Source: an uncultured Spirochaetales bacterium
GTDB lineage: Bacteria; Spirochaetota; Spirochaetia; Sphaerochaetales; Sphaerochaetaceae
DNA: 34,842 bases
Assembly: GCA_902797395.1 (NCBI GenBank)
Contig: CADBSO010000095.1
Span: 1-34,842, forward strand
Reading direction: 5' to 3'
Shown here piece after piece: positions 24,229 through 32,826 of the stretch. A program made the position numbers and the translations under genes. The notes under the pieces were generated by a model. That model did not search any database and was not told where the DNA came from. It saw only the letters and a list, made by a program, of their open reading frames with translations. Position 1 is the stretch's first letter, and each line of letters starts with the position of its first letter.

Positions 24229-24885
24229 ATGACTAACGCGCTTTCGTTGACTATGGATAGCCTGGTGGAGACTCTGGTGATGGTTTTCGCCTCATCGTTT
24301 CTTTCGTTTGTCATCGGCTTGTTCACGGCCATATTGCTCTATGCGCTTCAGCCGGGCAATGGAATGCATCCGAATGCGGTCCTGCATACTGTCTTATCCA
24401 AAATCATAAACATAATGAGGTCGTTTCCGTTCATAATCCTCATAATATTGCTTATGCCTTTCACCCGAAAGATAGTGGGGACGACCATAGGAGTGAGAGC
24501 TGCTGTAATACCGTTGTCTCTTGCCGCCGCGCCGTTTATCGCCAGATTGATAGAAAGCGCATTCATGGAGATAGACAAGGGGCTCATAGAAGCCGCCAGG
24601 ATAATGGGTAGCCGCAACTCGGATGTGATATTCAAGGTTCTGATACCGGAATGCCTGCCTCAGATAGTCGATGCCATCACAATGACGGTGATAAATCTCA
24701 TTGCCTATTCGGCGATGGCGGGAACGGTAGGAGCCGGAGGGCTGGGTGATCTTGCCATAAGATACGGTTATCAGCGTTTCAGGACAGATGTCATGATAAT
24801 GGCTGTTGTCAGCATAATATTGATTGTTGAGATTGTCCAAATGGCAGGAAGCTGGATTTCCAAGCGTTTGAGAAACAAGCGCTAG
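24229..24885 (+). CDS. metI: Methionine-type ABC transporter permease
   Basis: The 218-aa integral membrane protein has about five hydrophobic helices. The conserved cytoplasmic EAA loop EAARIMGSRNSDVIFKVLIP contacts the ATPase. The block NLIAYSAMAGTVGAGGLGDLAIRYGYQRF is characteristic of MetI. The ATG at 24229 (MTNALSLT) is preferred over the ATG at 24202, which would overlap metN; GGGGGTG lies upstream of 24229. No substrate-binding lipoprotein MetQ is encoded next to the pair; it must be elsewhere or absent. Confidence 0.9.
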   Translation: MTNALSLTMDSLVETLVMVFASSFLSFVIGLFTAILLYALQPGNGMHPNAVLHTVLSKIINIMRSFPFIILIILLMPFTRKIVGTTIGVRAAVIPLSLAAAPFIARLIESAFMEIDKGLIEAARIMGSRNSDVIFKVLIPECLPQIVDAITMTVINLIAYSAMAGTVGAGGLGDLAIRYGYQRFRTDVMIMAVVSIILIVEIVQMAGSWISKRLRNKR

Positions 24886-24910
24886 CGGCGGGGTAAAGGA
24901 ATCTGATCAT

Positions 24911-25486
24911 ATGGAAACTGCGGAAAAGGAAGAATTGCTTGGCAAATATGCGGATCTTGTCATCAGATATAACAGCATATTTGATTTGACGAATGCGAAG
25001 GATAAAAACGATTTTGTGGAAAACCACATAGGCGATGCGCTCTGCGCTGCGGATAATATCAGACGGCTTATCCCGGAAGGGTGTGAGATGCTTTTCGATA
25101 TAGGGTCCGGCTGCGGGGTTCCGGGCATACCGCTATCAATTGAATTGGGGATGGAAACGGTTTTGATTGAAAGAGGGTCGCGTCGCGCTGATTTTTTGTC
25201 GCTATGCGCTGCAAGTCTTGGGCTGACCGATATGGTTCATGTTTATAAATCGGATTTTGCCGAAATAAAGGGAAGCATCAGCTTTGCGGTTTCCAGAGCA
25301 TTGGGAAAATTTGAGGACATGGAAAAGGATTTGTACGATTGCCTCTGCGATGGCGGCGTTCTCGTTATGTACAAGGGAAAGCATGATAAGACCGGCAAGA
25401 CGAAATTGAGCCATTTCAAGAGCAGTGAAATAATAACGCTTGAAGGAGGCGATAAGGAAAGGTGTTTGCTTGTGCTTCGCAAGTAG
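24911..25486 (+). CDS. rsmG: 16S rRNA (guanine527-N7)-methyltransferase RsmG
   Basis: RsmG methylates G527 of 16S rRNA using S-adenosylmethionine. The 191-aa protein is slightly shorter than usual. It has YNSIFDLTNAKDKNDFVENHIGDAL, matching the family's N-terminal block, and the cofactor motif LFDIGSGCGVPGIPLSIE. The acidic VLIERGSRRADFL and the VSRALG segment also fit. It lies 25 bases after metI and 43 bases before the patatin gene, in the same operon. Loss of RsmG in other bacteria gives low-level streptomycin resistance. Confidence 0.93.
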   Translation: METAEKEELLGKYADLVIRYNSIFDLTNAKDKNDFVENHIGDALCAADNIRRLIPEGCEMLFDIGSGCGVPGIPLSIELGMETVLIERGSRRADFLSLCAASLGLTDMVHVYKSDFAEIKGSISFAVSRALGKFEDMEKDLYDCLCDGGVLVMYKGKHDKTGKTKLSHFKSSEIITLEGGDKERCLLVLRK

Positions 25487-25529
25487 CGGATAGCGCAGGG
25501 AATCGCTTTCATCTTTGATCGGTGTTGTA

Positions 25530-27851
25530 ATGGGAAGAAGAATCATCTGCTTGGCTTTTTTTGCTTTGCTTGCGCCTCGATTGCTGTCTTCGCCTGCTCA
25601 GCTGGTTCGTGATCTGACGGATTACAAGAGGAGTCCAGATGACAGGATAGCGCTTGTTCTTTCTGGTGGCGGCGCAAAGGGAATCGCGCATATTCCTGTA
25701 ATTGAAATGCTTGAGAAATACAACATAGTTCCGGATTATGTCATAGGAACAAGCATGGGCGCATTGATTGGCGGATTGTATGCTTCCGGAATGGATTCCT
25801 CCCAAATGGCCGAGCTTGTTGAAAGGGAGAATTTCGTTTCGCTTTTCAGCACTTATCCGCCGGATCCGATGTCTCCGTATGATTCGATAGATCCGTCCAG
25901 AAATGATCTTTTCAGCTTAAGCGCAGGGGAATCCGGATTGTCCGATAGAAGCGGCGTGATAGATGATTTTCGAATAACATCGCTGTTCAACCGTTGTCTG
26001 TTTCCGAATGGATTCAAGGGGAATTTCGATGATTTGCCAATAAAATACCGTGCTGTGGCATATGATTACAACGCAAGGGAAAGGGTGGTTTTTTCGCATG
26101 GGCGGCTATGCGAAGCGATGCGCGCGAGCATGGGGATCCCATTGGTTTTCCAGGTGTATAAGATAGGCGAACATGGCTATCTTGACGGTGGTTTGGCCGA
26201 TAACATTCCCGTCTCCGTCGCAAAGGATTTGGGCGCGAATATAATAATAACCAGCGATGTGAGCGATAAGAGCGGCAAGCTCGACAATTCCGTATTCACA
26301 GTGGGGATCAAGCTTTTGGGTCAGGTAAATCAGACGAGGTACAACTCCATGAAGCCTGAGGAGCATAGCACGATTTATATAGAACATGATTCGTCCGGAT
26401 TCAATATGATGTCATTCTCAAAAGCCCATGAGATTCTGGAGCGCGGCCGCAAAACCATGGCCGGATTCGATTCCGCTTTCTCCAAGCTCAAGCCGGGCGA
26501 CGATTCCGGCGCAGATTATTTCGTGTCTGAAACCGCTTCTGATGCGGCTCCGGCAACATATAAGGTTGTTGAATTGTCTTTCGAGGATGTCTCACATGAC
26601 AAATTGACGGATGTTTCCGGATACGATAATTACTTCTCATCAAGACTATCCGGGTATGTGGGAAGAATCGTTGACGAAAGCTTTTTCAACGATTTGGAAC
26701 GGGACTTGGACAACGTGAGGGTCAGGCTTGATCTCGATGCTATCGGGTACACTTTTGAGGAAGTCGGACCGGATTCATTCGGTGTGGTGGTGAGGTATGG
26801 AGTCAAAAAACCTGCGGTGTTCAGGGTGAGCCTGATGCAGAACTTGGCCGTGAACATATTCAGCAGGCGAGGCGTGCCTGTAGCGCATGAGTTCGATCCG
26901 TCGATGAAGTTCACATTTGATTTGTATTCGGATTCGAGGCGGCAGCTTGCCAATTCATTCACATTCGCATTGAGGCGAAACCTTTCCGTGTCCTTCGGCT
27001 ATGAGCTTACGCGCAGGATGCAATTCATGCCTTTCTATTTTCAGTGTCGCGTCAACTACGATGTGGGCAACTTCTTCAATGGGGGAATCCTCGTTGGCCA
27101 ATTCTTTGAGAATTATGATCAGCGTGTTGAGGTTGGAGCGGATTTCTTCTTCGACGAAATTGGATCCGACATATCAATAGGCATTCAGAATGAATTGAAT
27201 TTTGTCAACGCCGTCATGCGTGGCGCCGACATACTGACTAGCCATGATGCTCTGTTTTTCAGGATGAGAGGGATATTTTTTGATTCGCGCGTGCCGAAAA
27301 TCATCAAGAACAATCAGTTCACCATATTTTTGGAAGCTGCTGGCGGAGTGAATTTCTCACTGTTCGGAAGATATTCTCCGATTCCCGTATATTCCTTCAA
27401 TCTTAAGACGCTTTGGCACCAGAAGATATCGAGGCATTTGCTTCTCGGATTGGGTGCGACGGCATATGTCAACCGCTTCTCTCCGTCAGTTAAGACGAAT
27501 TTCGCAAAGTATTCGTACTTTAATGAGTGTTTCATTGCCTCCAGGCTGGTGAGCGAGTACTATGGCGTTTCCTTATCCGCATCGTATATAATCGAACAGG
27601 TTTCCTTGTCGGATATGGTGTTCAAATTGAATTTGGCGTGGCAGCAAAGCGATGATGCTAGCGATGAATTCGAATTCACATCGGATCATTACGATAAGGC
27701 GGAGGTTCTCGGGGGCATATTCTCGCGGCTCGGGAGAAAGAGCCTTACGCTGGATTTCGAGGTTGGAATCGATACGGCGATTATCAGCGTTGTTGTCGGA
27801 GGCGGAGTGGATTTCCTTTCCAGAGAGTGGAGAATCTATGTAAGGCTGTAG
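25530..27851 (+). CDS. Patatin-like phospholipase with C-terminal beta-barrel (type Vd autotransporter-like)
   Basis: The 773-aa protein starts with a signal peptide (MGRRIICLAFFALLAPRLLSS). A patatin domain follows with the oxyanion motif GGGAKG (46-51), the nucleophile GTSMG (Ser75) and the catalytic DGG (Asp219 in GYLDGG), so the dyad is intact. Residues about 340-425 look like one POTRA domain, and about 430-773 are beta-strand-rich, like a 16-stranded barrel of the surface-antigen/Omp85 type. This is the order of PlpD (Pseudomonas) and FplA (Fusobacterium), which export their phospholipase to the surface. The substrate is likely phospholipid. I chose ATG 25530; a TTG at 25515 gives a less convincing signal. 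Confidence 0.88.
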   Translation: MGRRIICLAFFALLAPRLLSSPAQLVRDLTDYKRSPDDRIALVLSGGGAKGIAHIPVIEMLEKYNIVPDYVIGTSMGALIGGLYASGMDSSQMAELVERENFVSLFSTYPPDPMSPYDSIDPSRNDLFSLSAGESGLSDRSGVIDDFRITSLFNRCLFPNGFKGNFDDLPIKYRAVAYDYNARERVVFSHGRLCEAMRASMGIPLVFQVYKIGEHGYLDGGLADNIPVSVAKDLGANIIITSDVSDKSGKLDNSVFTVGIKLLGQVNQTRYNSMKPEEHSTIYIEHDSSGFNMMSFSKAHEILERGRKTMAGFDSAFSKLKPGDDSGADYFVSETASDAAPATYKVVELSFEDVSHDKLTDVSGYDNYFSSRLSGYVGRIVDESFFNDLERDLDNVRVRLDLDAIGYTFEEVGPDSFGVVVRYGVKKPAVFRVSLMQNLAVNIFSRRGVPVAHEFDPSMKFTFDLYSDSRRQLANSFTFALRRNLSVSFGYELTRRMQFMPFYFQCRVNYDVGNFFNGGILVGQFFENYDQRVEVGADFFFDEIGSDISIGIQNELNFVNAVMRGADILTSHDALFFRMRGIFFDSRVPKIIKNNQFTIFLEAAGGVNFSLFGRYSPIPVYSFNLKTLWHQKISRHLLLGLGATAYVNRFSPSVKTNFAKYSYFNECFIASRLVSEYYGVSLSASYIIEQVSLSDMVFKLNLAWQQSDDASDEFEFTSDHYDKAEVLGGIFSRLGRKSLTLDFEVGIDTAIISVVVGGGVDFLSREWRIYVRL

Positions 27852-27918
27852 CGGATTTCCGAATGGCGGCATTCGCTTGAGATGCGTTTTGAGACAAAAG
27901 TCCTGTTCGGAGCATATG

Positions 27919-30225
27919 ATGGTTATGATGGATATTAATGAACTTAACGAGCAGCAGCGCAAAGCGGTCGAATCCGAATCGCCGCGCTTGCTGATACTCG
28001 CCGGAGCAGGATCCGGCAAGACCCACACGGTGATTTCCAAGATTGTGCATCTGATAGGCAGCGGCGCGGCTTATCCGGATCAGATTCTTGCTCTTACGTT
28101 TTCCAATAAGGCAGCCAATGAGATGAAGGAGCGCATTCTTTCCGGTTTGGATATTGATGGCGAGCGCATTTTCGTAAAGACATTCCACAAGCTCGGTTCG
28201 TTCATTCTCCGCAGATATGGCGATCTCATAGGATTGTCCGATTTCAACATATACACCCCGGACGAGAGCATAGATTTGCTGAAATCGGCGTGTCCGGAAA
28301 TGCTTAAGAAGGATTTGAAGGGAATAGTGAATTCCATTCTCGATGCCAAGGACAGGGGCTACGATTCGGATACATACGCCGAATGGGAGGACGCCAATGA
28401 GGAGTGGACGAAATACTTCAGAAAATATGAGGAAGCGCTTTCCAGAACCGGATGCGTGGATTTTGCCGATCTAATAAACCTTTCCTGCAGGATCCTGTCG
28501 GAGCATGAGGTTGTCAAACAGGAGCTTCAAAGGCGGTGGAGGCATGTTTTCGTTGATGAATATCAGGATACCAATGCCAAGCAATTCGAATTGCTTTTGC
28601 ATTTGATTGGCGATGACACGCATTTGTGCGCGGTTGGCGACGATGATCAGAGCATATACGCTTTCAGAGGGGCGGAAAACGAGCATATATTGAACTTCAC
28701 CAGCAATTTTCCGGATGCCGAGGTGATTAAACTCGAACAGAATTACAGATCAACGAAGAGCATACTTGCGCTTTCCAATTCGCTCATAAAGGAGAACATT
28801 CATAGGAGCGATAAGATCTTGTGGACCGAGAATCCGGAAGGGGAGAAGCCGAAACTGCTGATTTATAGCGGAAACGGTGAGGAAGAGCGCTTTACCGCGC
28901 GCATGGTGGAGGAGTTTTTGCCGTTGGGAAGCGTTTGCATAATATATCGGAACAATTCCCAGTCCGCCGGGTTCGAGGCGGAGCTGATGAAGAAAGGGAT
29001 CCCATGCTCCGTATTCAAAGGCAATTCGTTTTTCTCGAAGGAGGAGGTGAAGGATTGCATAGCGTATTTTTCGCTGGCTTTGAATCCCAAGGATTTGTCG
29101 AATTTCATGCGCATACTTCCCAAGCCGCCTAGGGGGATAGGCAAAAAAACCGTTGATGCTATCGTTCTTGATCTTCTGTCATCTGACCGTGATGTAATCT
29201 CCACCGCACTGGATTCTCTTGCGGTAAAACCCGCTCAGCGCGCAGAGTTGGAGAAATTGCGCGATCTCATATCGGAAGCGAATTCCGCTTTGGCATCCGG
29301 TGATGTCAAAACGTTCTGTTCCAAACTCGTCATCGACACCGGTCTTCTTAAAATGTACGAGGAAGACAACAGGATATCGTTTGATTCCGATTTGCGCCGC
29401 AATGAGACTACTGATGAGACCTTGAGACAGAATAACATAAGAAAATTCATTCAGATAATCGAGGAAAGCGGAGGTATTAGAAACGCAGAGGATTTCAGAG
29501 CTTATCTGGAAGGCATAAGCTTGTCGTCGCAAACGGACGTGTCAAAGATGCAAGGAGTAGTTCTTTCCAGCATGCATTCCGTTAAAGGCTTGGAATTCGA
29601 TACCTGCTTTGTAACCGGCCTTGAGGCTGAGATAATTCCATCGTGCAGAGGAAATGACATAGAGGAGGAACGCCGGCTCTTGTATGTTGCGATGACGCGG
29701 GCGAAGAGGAGGCTGTATTTGAGCTACAGCGAAAGCAGGTTCAGAAACGGCATGTACTCCAGCGCAAGCCCATCGGAATTCATAGATGATTTGGATCCGG
29801 ATAAATTCGAAACCAAAAACCTCGGTCAGCTTTACAGAAGCTATCGGAGCGCTTCTTCCGAACGCAGCCGCTCGTCAGGCTCGCGATTCTTGTCGAATCA
29901 CAGCAGCAGGAGGACATCGTCCGGTTCCGCTTCCGGCTGGCGCAAGGGCGCATCTTCGTTTTCCGCTGATGCATCTGAAAAAGCAAAAACCGCGAAGCAG
30001 AGGGAACAGGAATTGCTCAGGAAGAGCATTATAATCAAGAAAACCGCACCGGTTGAAAGCAAACTGTATAAAATTGGCGATGAAGTCATCAATACCAAAA
30101 CATCCCAGACTGGAAAGGTGATCGGCATCAGAAAGCTTCAGGAGCATGTCATACTTGACATCCTGTTTGCCAATGGACAGAAAACATCCCTAAGCGAAGG
30201 CAGCGCTTTTATTGAGAAAAAGTAG
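27919..30225 (+). CDS. pcrA: UvrD/PcrA-type superfamily 1 DNA helicase
   Basis: This is a 3'-5' DNA helicase for repair and for clearing replication blocks. The protein of about 768 aa carries the Q-motif LNEQQ (9-13), motif I AGAGSGKT (28-35) and motif II VFVDEYQDTN. Motif III is GDDDQSIYAFRGA and motif IV is EQNYRS. Motifs V and VI are HSVKGLEFD and VAMTRAKRRLYL. After a Ser/Arg-rich linker (about 640-700), a Tudor-like C-terminal domain (YKIGDEVINTKTSQTGKV) resembles the RNA-polymerase-binding tail of PcrA. In-frame ATGs lie at 27916, 27919, 27925 and 27928; GGAG at 27909 fits 27919 best. It is the last gene of the operon; PcrA, UvrD and Rep are hard to tell apart, but the tail favours PcrA. 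Confidence 0.92.
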   Translation: MVMMDINELNEQQRKAVESESPRLLILAGAGSGKTHTVISKIVHLIGSGAAYPDQILALTFSNKAANEMKERILSGLDIDGERIFVKTFHKLGSFILRRYGDLIGLSDFNIYTPDESIDLLKSACPEMLKKDLKGIVNSILDAKDRGYDSDTYAEWEDANEEWTKYFRKYEEALSRTGCVDFADLINLSCRILSEHEVVKQELQRRWRHVFVDEYQDTNAKQFELLLHLIGDDTHLCAVGDDDQSIYAFRGAENEHILNFTSNFPDAEVIKLEQNYRSTKSILALSNSLIKENIHRSDKILWTENPEGEKPKLLIYSGNGEEERFTARMVEEFLPLGSVCIIYRNNSQSAGFEAELMKKGIPCSVFKGNSFFSKEEVKDCIAYFSLALNPKDLSNFMRILPKPPRGIGKKTVDAIVLDLLSSDRDVISTALDSLAVKPAQRAELEKLRDLISEANSALASGDVKTFCSKLVIDTGLLKMYEEDNRISFDSDLRRNETTDETLRQNNIRKFIQIIEESGGIRNAEDFRAYLEGISLSSQTDVSKMQGVVLSSMHSVKGLEFDTCFVTGLEAEIIPSCRGNDIEEERRLLYVAMTRAKRRLYLSYSESRFRNGMYSSASPSEFIDDLDPDKFETKNLGQLYRSYRSASSERSRSSGSRFLSNHSSRRTSSGSASGWRKGASSFSADASEKAKTAKQREQELLRKSIIIKKTAPVESKLYKIGDEVINTKTSQTGKVIGIRKLQEHVILDILFANGQKTSLSEGSAFIEKK

Positions 30226-30261
30226 GGCATGTCCGAATAAAGCCTGTTTTGAAATGGGTTT

Positions 30262-30287
30262 TGAAAAAACCTCTGAAAACTTCAGAG
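30262..30287 (-). terminator. Terminator of the SulP gene (minus strand)
   Basis: Read on the minus strand, a perfect 7-bp stem CTCTGAA / TTCAGAG (30271-30287, 3-base loop) is followed by GGTTTTTTC, a six-T run. This is a classical rho-independent terminator for the sulP transcript. Confidence 0.65.
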
Positions 30288-30293
30288 AAGAAA

Positions 30294-30366
30294 GAGGACG
30301 CTTCCGAAATTTTGCAATCCGATTCCATTTTGCTTTCATGGAATGGATTTTTTCGGAAGCGCCCTC
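30294..30366. other. Long imperfect hairpin between convergent genes
   Basis: A 16-bp outer arm (30294-30309) pairs with 30351-30366 at 15 of 16 positions. An inner arm (30316-30328) pairs with 30338-30349 with one bulge. The element separates the convergent helicase and SulP genes and overlaps the last few codons of sulP. It may end or stabilise transcripts from both sides, although no T run follows on the + strand. Confidence 0.6.
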
Positions 30367-30371
30367 GAGTT

Positions 30372-31688
30372 TCAGCGGCTCTTTCTTGCTATTACCGCTT
30401 TTCCTATTGCGTATATGATGAGTCCTGCGGCAATGGAAATCACCAGATCCTTCACGACCGTAAGGATGAATGTTACGAAAAGAACGAGTATGTTCAGCAT
30501 TCTTTCTCTTTTTGAAACCGTAAGATCAAATATTATCATGATGAAGTTTCTCCATCCGGACATGTTATAGGCGACGGAGAATAATATGGCGGCTATGCAT
30601 GGCATTGGAATGATCGAAGCCAAGGGCGACAGGAACATGAGCATGGCTAGGAGCATTATGGCATGGAACATTCCGGCTATTGGCGTCTTGCCCCCGTTTT
30701 TGATGTTCGCGGCTGTTCTGGCTATGGCGCCTGTCGCGGGAATTCCGCCAAAAAGCACTGAAGCGACATTCCCGACTCCTTGTGCTATCAGTTCTGTGTT
30801 CGGTCTTGTCCTGTCGTTTGTCATTTCGTCTGCCACCACAGCGGATAGCAGCGATTCTATTGATGCCAGCACAGCTATCATGAATCCGTCCTTGACTAGC
30901 GAAAGCCAATTCAGAGAGCCTTTGAAGCTCGGCAGCGAGAACGATGGCAATACCGCTTTGATTTCGTGAAAATCGCCAATTGTCTTTATTCCGGTGCTTA
31001 CGAAGCTGTTTGCCAATTCCGTTATGAGTACGGATGCGATGACCGCGATTAGCGAAGAGGGGACTATCGAACCCGCTTTAGGGACTTTCGGCCAGTATAT
31101 TATAATCAGGAGCGATATTATTCCAAGCAGTAGGGCATATGGATTGAAAGACGGCAGGTATTTTGCGAAAAGCTCGATTTTTTCAATCGCTTCTATTGGC
31201 TTTTCTCCGTTTGCATAGGTTATTCCGAAGAAATCCTTGAATTGACCTACCAGTATTGTGATGGCTATTCCTCCCGTGAATCCTACGGTTACCGGTTTCG
31301 GAATGTGCCTTATGTATCTGCCAAGCCTTAGGACTCCGGCCAGCATCATCAGCAGCCCTGCAAGGCAGGTTGATATGCATAGCGCATTCATTCCGCTTCT
31401 GGCGGTTATTCCGGCTATCATCGTGGCGAATGCCGCAGTAGGCCCGGCGATTTGCACTTTGCATCCTCCTAGCGCTGCTACTACGAAACCCGCTACGATG
31501 GCGGTATAGAGGCCTATTTGGGGCGTTACGCCCGAGCATATGGCTAATGCTATGGAAAGAGGCAGGGCTATTATCGCTACGATGAGCCCTGAAATCAGAT
31601 CCTTTGCGAGGTCGCTTGTCTTATAGCCTTTCAAGGTTGTTAGGAGCTGTGGCTGAAATATGATGTTGTCTTCATTTGCTGCTGACAT
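30372..31688 (-). CDS. SulP-family anion transporter lacking the STAS domain
   Basis: SulP/SLC26 proteins move sulfate, bicarbonate, dicarboxylates or other anions across the inner membrane. The 438-aa protein has the family signature region DLISGLIVAIIALPLSIALAI near the N-terminus, GLYTAIVAGFVVAALGG, VQIAGPTAAFA and the conserved core to IIYAIGKAV at the C-terminus. It ends right after the membrane domain, with no cytoplasmic STAS domain (usual full length about 550 aa or more). AAGGTAGG lies upstream of the ATG as a ribosome binding site. It is a single-gene transcript with a promoter about 120 bases upstream. The transported anion cannot be assigned. Confidence 0.92.
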   Translation of the reverse strand: MSAANEDNIIFQPQLLTTLKGYKTSDLAKDLISGLIVAIIALPLSIALAICSGVTPQIGLYTAIVAGFVVAALGGCKVQIAGPTAAFATMIAGITARSGMNALCISTCLAGLLMMLAGVLRLGRYIRHIPKPVTVGFTGGIAITILVGQFKDFFGITYANGEKPIEAIEKIELFAKYLPSFNPYALLLGIISLLIIIYWPKVPKAGSIVPSSLIAVIASVLITELANSFVSTGIKTIGDFHEIKAVLPSFSLPSFKGSLNWLSLVKDGFMIAVLASIESLLSAVVADEMTNDRTRPNTELIAQGVGNVASVLFGGIPATGAIARTAANIKNGGKTPIAGMFHAIMLLAMLMFLSPLASIIPMPCIAAILFSVAYNMSGWRNFIMIIFDLTVSKRERMLNILVLFVTFILTVVKDLVISIAAGLIIYAIGKAVIARKSR

Positions 31689-31807
31689 GGTTGATTACCT
31701 ACCTTTTGTTTGTTAAGCTTTTGTTGGCGCTTCTGAAGTCTTGGAACCTGGATTGCCTTGTGGTTTTTTCAAATAGAAAGTTCCGGAAGCGTCATTTTGC
31801 GTCAAAT

Positions 31808-31836
31808 ATTCTATTATAAGGGTTTGCAGTAGTCAA
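31808..31836 (-). promoter_or_regulatory. SulP gene promoter and long leader
   Basis: On the minus strand TTGACT (complement of 31831-31836) and TAGAAT (complement of 31808-31813) are separated by 17 bp. The predicted transcript begins near 31801, giving a leader of about 110 bases before the ATG. The leader contains the recurring TTTGAAAAAACC motif (around 31767) and a short CTTCAGAAG inverted repeat. No known riboswitch is recognised. Confidence 0.5.
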
Positions 31837-31924
31837 GGGCGCTTAAACCTATTGTTCAGGCAATCTATGCGGATTTTGCAGATAAAAAACGTATGGTTTT
31901 TTCTTTCCGGGAAGGGGATTTGTT

Positions 31925-32035
31925 CGTTATGCATTCGGAATCGAAGCGCAATTTTTTTTATTGGCATAAAAATTATTCGGGATGAGAAACCCGCCGGTCC
32001 AGGACCGAGGCAAGGCAGGACAATACTTTGTGTAT
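31925..32035. repeat. L module of the modular repeat (three-unit copy)
   Basis: The core at 31975-32034 matches the L module at 290-349, including GGGATGAGAAACCCGCC and the segment ending CAATACTTTGTGTAT. Weaker similarity extends about 50 bp further upstream on the left (GCGCAATTTTTT, then AAAAATTATTCGG). It marks the left border of the array. Confidence 0.8.
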
Positions 32036-32058
32036 CATTTCGCCAAATATGGCGAAAT
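32036..32058. repeat. Spacer 1, perfect palindromic hairpin
   Basis: The arms CATTTCGCCA (32036-32045) and TGGCGAAATG (32050-32059) are perfectly complementary around a 4-base loop. The position corresponds to variable sequence in the other copies of the repeat. Confidence 0.85.
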
Positions 32059-32281
32059 GTAGTCGCTTCAATCCTGCGGCATGCCCGCCCCCGCAGGCCT
32101 GCTGCGCAGCCCTTGCGCAAGGACGGCACGTCCGCCCGGTCGGAATGAAAGCGGGCGTTGCTCGGCTTCCGGAATGCGTCAGGTTTCCGCTCTCCTTCCG
32201 CCCGGACGGCCGCGCCGTCCTTCCGCCATGCGCTCCGTTCCGGACCGCATCGCGGGGCGGGCATCAGGTTTCCGTTTCTAT
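32059..32281. repeat. Unit U, copy 1 of the array
   Basis: This 223-bp unit starts GTAGTCGCTTC and ends TTTCCGTTTCTAT. Its last part, 32220-32277, is identical over 58 bases to 531-588. The rest is similar to the unit at 369-590, with scattered substitutions and small indels that shift reading frames. Confidence 0.85.
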
Positions 32282-32304
32282 CATTTCACCAAGTATGGCG
32301 AAAT
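32282..32304. repeat. Spacer 2, imperfect hairpin
   Basis: The arms CATTTCACCA (32282-32291) and TGGCGAAATG (32296-32305) form the same hairpin as spacer 1 but with one mismatch (A opposite C). The loop is AGTA. Confidence 0.75.
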
Positions 32305-32526
32305 GTAGTCGCTCCGTTCTGCGGCCTGCCCGCCCCGCAGGCCCGCTGTGCGGTTCTCGCGGAATCCGCATCCGCCCCGCGGCCGGAATGAAAGCGGATG
32401 CTGCTCGGAATCTGCAAGGCATCAGGCTTTTATCGCTTTCCTTCCGTCCGCAGGCCGGATGCGGCTTCCGCCATGCGCTCCGTTCCGGACCGCATCGCGG
32501 GGCGGGCATCAGGTTTCCGTTTCTAT
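32305..32526. repeat. Unit U, copy 2 of the array (divergent middle)
   Basis: This 222-bp unit keeps the GTAGTCGCTCC start, GGCCTGC/GCAGGCC-type stem and the 58-base identical end block (32465-32522). Its middle (about 32370-32460) is the most divergent of the four copies and contains rearranged segments. Confidence 0.8.
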
Positions 32527-32553
32527 CATTTCGGCATCTTGCGCTGCTGGAAT
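32527..32553. repeat. Spacer 3, unrelated 27-bp sequence
   Basis: This spacer begins CATTTCGGCA like the others but then differs (TCTTGCGCTGCTGG) and shows only weak pairing. It is four bases longer than spacers 1 and 2. Confidence 0.7.
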
Positions 32554-32776
32554 GTAGTCGCTCCATCCTGCGGCCTGCCCGCCCCGCAGGCCCGCTTGAG
32601 CGGCCCTTGCGCAAGGACGGCACGTCCGCCAGGCCGGAATGAAAGCGGACATTTCCCGGTTTCCGGAATGCGTCAGGCTCTCCGCTCTCCTTCCGCCCGA
32701 ACGGCCGCGCCGGCCTTCCGCCATGCGCTCCGTTCCGGACCGCATCGCGGGGCGGGCATCAGGTTTCCGTTTCTAT
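32554..32776. repeat. Unit U, copy 3 of the array
   Basis: This 223-bp unit is the closest of the three to the distant copy at 369-590: both share GCTTGAGCGGCCCTTGCG, GAAAGCGGACATTTCCCGG and the 58-base identical end block (32715-32772). Confidence 0.85.
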
Positions 32777-32818
32777 GGCTTTGCGCTTTGGGCCGAGCGA
32801 CGGGTTTACCGCCTGAAG
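32777..32818. repeat. R module closing the three-unit array
   Basis: GGCTTTGCGCTTTGGGCCG and CGACGGGTTTACCGCC match the module at 32924 almost base for base. It follows the third unit in the position where a spacer would otherwise begin. Confidence 0.8.
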
Positions 32819-32826
32819 TTCGCTTT

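Noticed and set aside
31689..31800. Riboswitch in the SulP leader
   Set aside because: The leader is about 110 bases long, but I find no recognisable aptamer core and no clear terminator/antiterminator pair.
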